This document shows positions 30,359 to 32,072 of a DNA stretch of 32,072 nucleotides, piece by piece. The translations under genes and the position numbers were made by a program. Origin of the DNA: an uncultured Erysipelotrichaceae bacterium. Lineage in GTDB: Bacteria; Bacillota_I; Bacilli_A; Erysipelotrichales; Erysipelotrichaceae. Position 1 is the stretch's first letter; every line of letters starts with the position of its first letter. Below the pieces are notes generated by a model. It was given only the letters and a program-made list of their open reading frames with translations, was not told the origin of the DNA and searched no databases. The stretch lies in assembly GCA_902766435.1 (NCBI GenBank), contig CACXDM010000063.1:1-32072 (forward strand), read 5' to 3'.

Positions 30359-32072
30359 TAAAGACTCCTCTCAGCCTGCTGATATTCTTATCATACAGCA
30401 CTTCATTCAGCTTTACACACGGGTAAATCAGCACAAACGCGGGAACAATCATCAGAATATCCTCTATTGTAAGACGGATGGAAAATACCTGCGGAATGAT
30501 CATGATAATCAAAGTTACGGTAATTGTCACCGACAGGATAATCAGTGCCCGCCATCTGCTCAGCGGCTTTGAAACGCGCAGCAGTGTGAAAGCATACACG
30601 GAAAATGTCAGAACAACCACCTGTCCGTAATATCTCTCCGCTGAAAGCCCGGCATAGTTTCTGGTAAACATACAATATAAGACAACAAAGAGAACCGTAA
30701 CCGATGCAGGAACAGCATTCCTGAATGCCCTTGCCAGAAATGTCCCGTCACTTTTTTCAAAACTCGGCTCCATCTGCATGAAGAATGTCGGTATACCGAC
30801 ACCGAAGGCGCTGATCAGCGTCAGCTGTACCGGCAGGAAAGGATACTCCTGCTGCAGAAGAACTGCATACAGAACAAGAAGCACCGAGAATACGGTTTTC
30901 ACGAGATACATTGAGGATGCTCTGCCGATATTGTTGATTACCCTTCTGCCTTCGTTGATTACGGAGGGAAGCTGGGCGAAATCATTTGAAAGAAACACGA
31001 TGTCGGCACTGTCACGTGCTGCCTGGGTGGCTGAGGCAAACGAAACTGCCGTATCCGCCGCATTCAGCGCCGCCACATCATTAACGCCGTCACCTGTCAT
31101 TGCCGTACAGTGACCCTGATCATGAAGTGTCTCGATGATATTCTTCTTGTCAAACGGCATCACTCTTCCGAAGACTCTGTATTTTTTCACGGCATCCGCA
31201 AAGAAAGACGGCTCCGGCGGGATAACCGAAAGATCCAGACTGTATGCCGCATCGGGAACACCCGCTCTTTCTGCCAGCGCGCTGACAGTACCGGGATGAT
31301 CACCCGAGATGATATAGACCGTAATCTGCTGATCGGCAAAATAGCTCATGATTTCCGCCGCATTGGGCCGCAGCACATCCGTAATCAGTATCATGCCCCA
31401 TGGAACAAGATCCTCCGGCAGTGTCTCACCGATTGTTTCCGCTCTGCTGTAAGCAAGCACAACAACCCGGTTTCCCGCACTGACATACTGATCCAGCTCT
31501 GAAAGTGATTCCGGTCGTTCAGGAAACAGGTTTTCCGGTGAACCGAGATACCAGGTTCCTTCGTTCTCAAAAGACACAGCCGCGTATTTCCTGTCACTTG
31601 AAAACGGGAGTATATCCTTATATTGAACATTTTCATCTGCGCCGAAATATGCCTTCAGGGCAGAGGAAGTCATGTTGTCCGTATCTATACTGCCGAGATA
31701 ACGCCGCATGACAGACGCAAACGCCTCCTGATCAACACTGCCTGTCATGACTGTTCCGGCAGCCTGCATCCTGCCCTCCGTCAGGGTTCCCGTCTTATCC
31801 AGACAGATGACATCTGTTCTGGCAAGCATTTCTATTGCATACAGATCCTGAACAAGAACCTTCTGACGTGAAAGACGGATTGTCCCAACCGCAAGAGCGA
31901 TACTTGTCAGCACGACAAGACCTTCGGGAATCATTCCGACCACAGCCGCTGTAGTCTTAAGCGCTGCTTCATTCCATTCCATGCCGACCACATAATACTG
32001 GGTCAGAAACACAATCAGACCAACCGGAAGAATCATGACAGACACAATCTTGATCAGCCTTTCCATATCCGA
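30291..32072 (-). CDS. P-type cation ATPase, CtpE-like, N-terminus outside window
   Basis: 593 residues are visible and the frame is open through the right edge, so the gene is truncated by the window. Visible parts are a membrane segment, VVGMIPEGLVVLTSIALAVG, the phosphorylation motif CLDKTGTLTEG, and hinge MTGDGVNDVAALNAADTAV. The C-terminal membrane spans and a hydrophilic tail rich in Glu and Ser follow. The PEGL membrane motif and VQDLYAIEMLARTDV match the CtpE group, linked to calcium transport in mycobacteria. The N-terminal actuator domain is not visible. The substrate is inferred from similarity only. Confidence 0.9.
   Translation of the reverse strand, partial: SDMERLIKIVSVMILPVGLIVFLTQYYVVGMEWNEAALKTTAAVVGMIPEGLVVLTSIALAVGTIRLSRQKVLVQDLYAIEMLARTDVICLDKTGTLTEGRMQAAGTVMTGSVDQEAFASVMRRYLGSIDTDNMTSSALKAYFGADENVQYKDILPFSSDRKYAAVSFENEGTWYLGSPENLFPERPESLSELDQYVSAGNRVVVLAYSRAETIGETLPEDLVPWGMILITDVLRPNAAEIMSYFADQQITVYIISGDHPGTVSALAERAGVPDAAYSLDLSVIPPEPSFFADAVKKYRVFGRVMPFDKKNIIETLHDQGHCTAMTGDGVNDVAALNAADTAVSFASATQAARDSADIVFLSNDFAQLPSVINEGRRVINNIGRASSMYLVKTVFSVLLVLYAVLLQQEYPFLPVQLTLISAFGVGIPTFFMQMEPSFEKSDGTFLARAFRNAVPASVTVLFVVLYCMFTRNYAGLSAERYYGQVVVLTFSVYAFTLLRVSKPLSRWRALIILSVTITVTLIIMIIPQVFSIRLTIEDILMIVPAFVLIYPCVKLNEVLYDKNISRLRGVFNGKQNVSEMEEGSASDQKNHQS

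Overview
The window looks like chromosome of a low-to-mid GC Bacillota. Erysipelotrichales or a near relative is my best guess. The basis is the protein set: long-form HPF, TmcAL, YebC of the YeeI type, standalone enzyme I, a DUF2779 nuclease-like protein, a CtpE-like P-type ATPase, and a small protein resembling the mollicute MG284/MPN403 group. Other supports are strong AGGAGG ribosome binding sites and many U-tailed hairpins. The taxon is inferred, not proven. I see no rRNA, CRISPR array, insertion sequence, integrase or prophage structure.

Layout. All but five protein genes lie on the minus strand, probably the leading strand here. The five plus-strand genes (tmcAL, a PPP phosphatase, a CPBP-like membrane protein, a small repeat protein and a polysaccharide deacetylase) are transcribed separately. 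From the left: a truncated DUF177 gene with a near-consensus promoter; a lipase-like hydrolase divergent from tmcAL; yebC convergent with tmcAL; a COG2509 flavoprotein; a PPP phosphatase; ptsI with a cre-like site upstream; a small HTH-like protein divergent from a CPBP-like membrane protein; hpf.

The middle (9.6-17.8 kb) holds rimO coupled to a DUF2779 protein, pepC, a translationally coupled pair of small HTH proteins, a coiled-coil protein, a degenerate HAD protein and an ABC exporter. Next come two overlapping CNNM/CorC paralogues, a putative esterase, argS and an MBL-fold hydrolase (17.9-23.8 kb). The right part holds a small repeat protein and a membrane-anchored deacetylase on the plus strand, then purC, a rarA-dagK-DUF3592-like operon, tRNA-Leu(CAG), a HAD phosphatase-like protein and the C-terminal two thirds of a P-type ATPase that runs off the window.

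Functionally this is mostly core metabolism and translation: tRNA acetylation, ribosomal S12 methylthiolation, ribosome hibernation, stall rescue, arginyl-tRNA synthesis, PTS and purine synthesis. Envelope and ion transport genes are mixed in. No clear new defence or mobile system is visible. The least explained parts are the DUF2779 protein, whose N-terminal nuclease half appears to have lost its catalytic residues; the paired HTH genes at 13.9-14.7 kb; the 18-bp perfect palindrome in front of the ABC exporter; and the EF-hand-like repeat protein at 23.9 kb.
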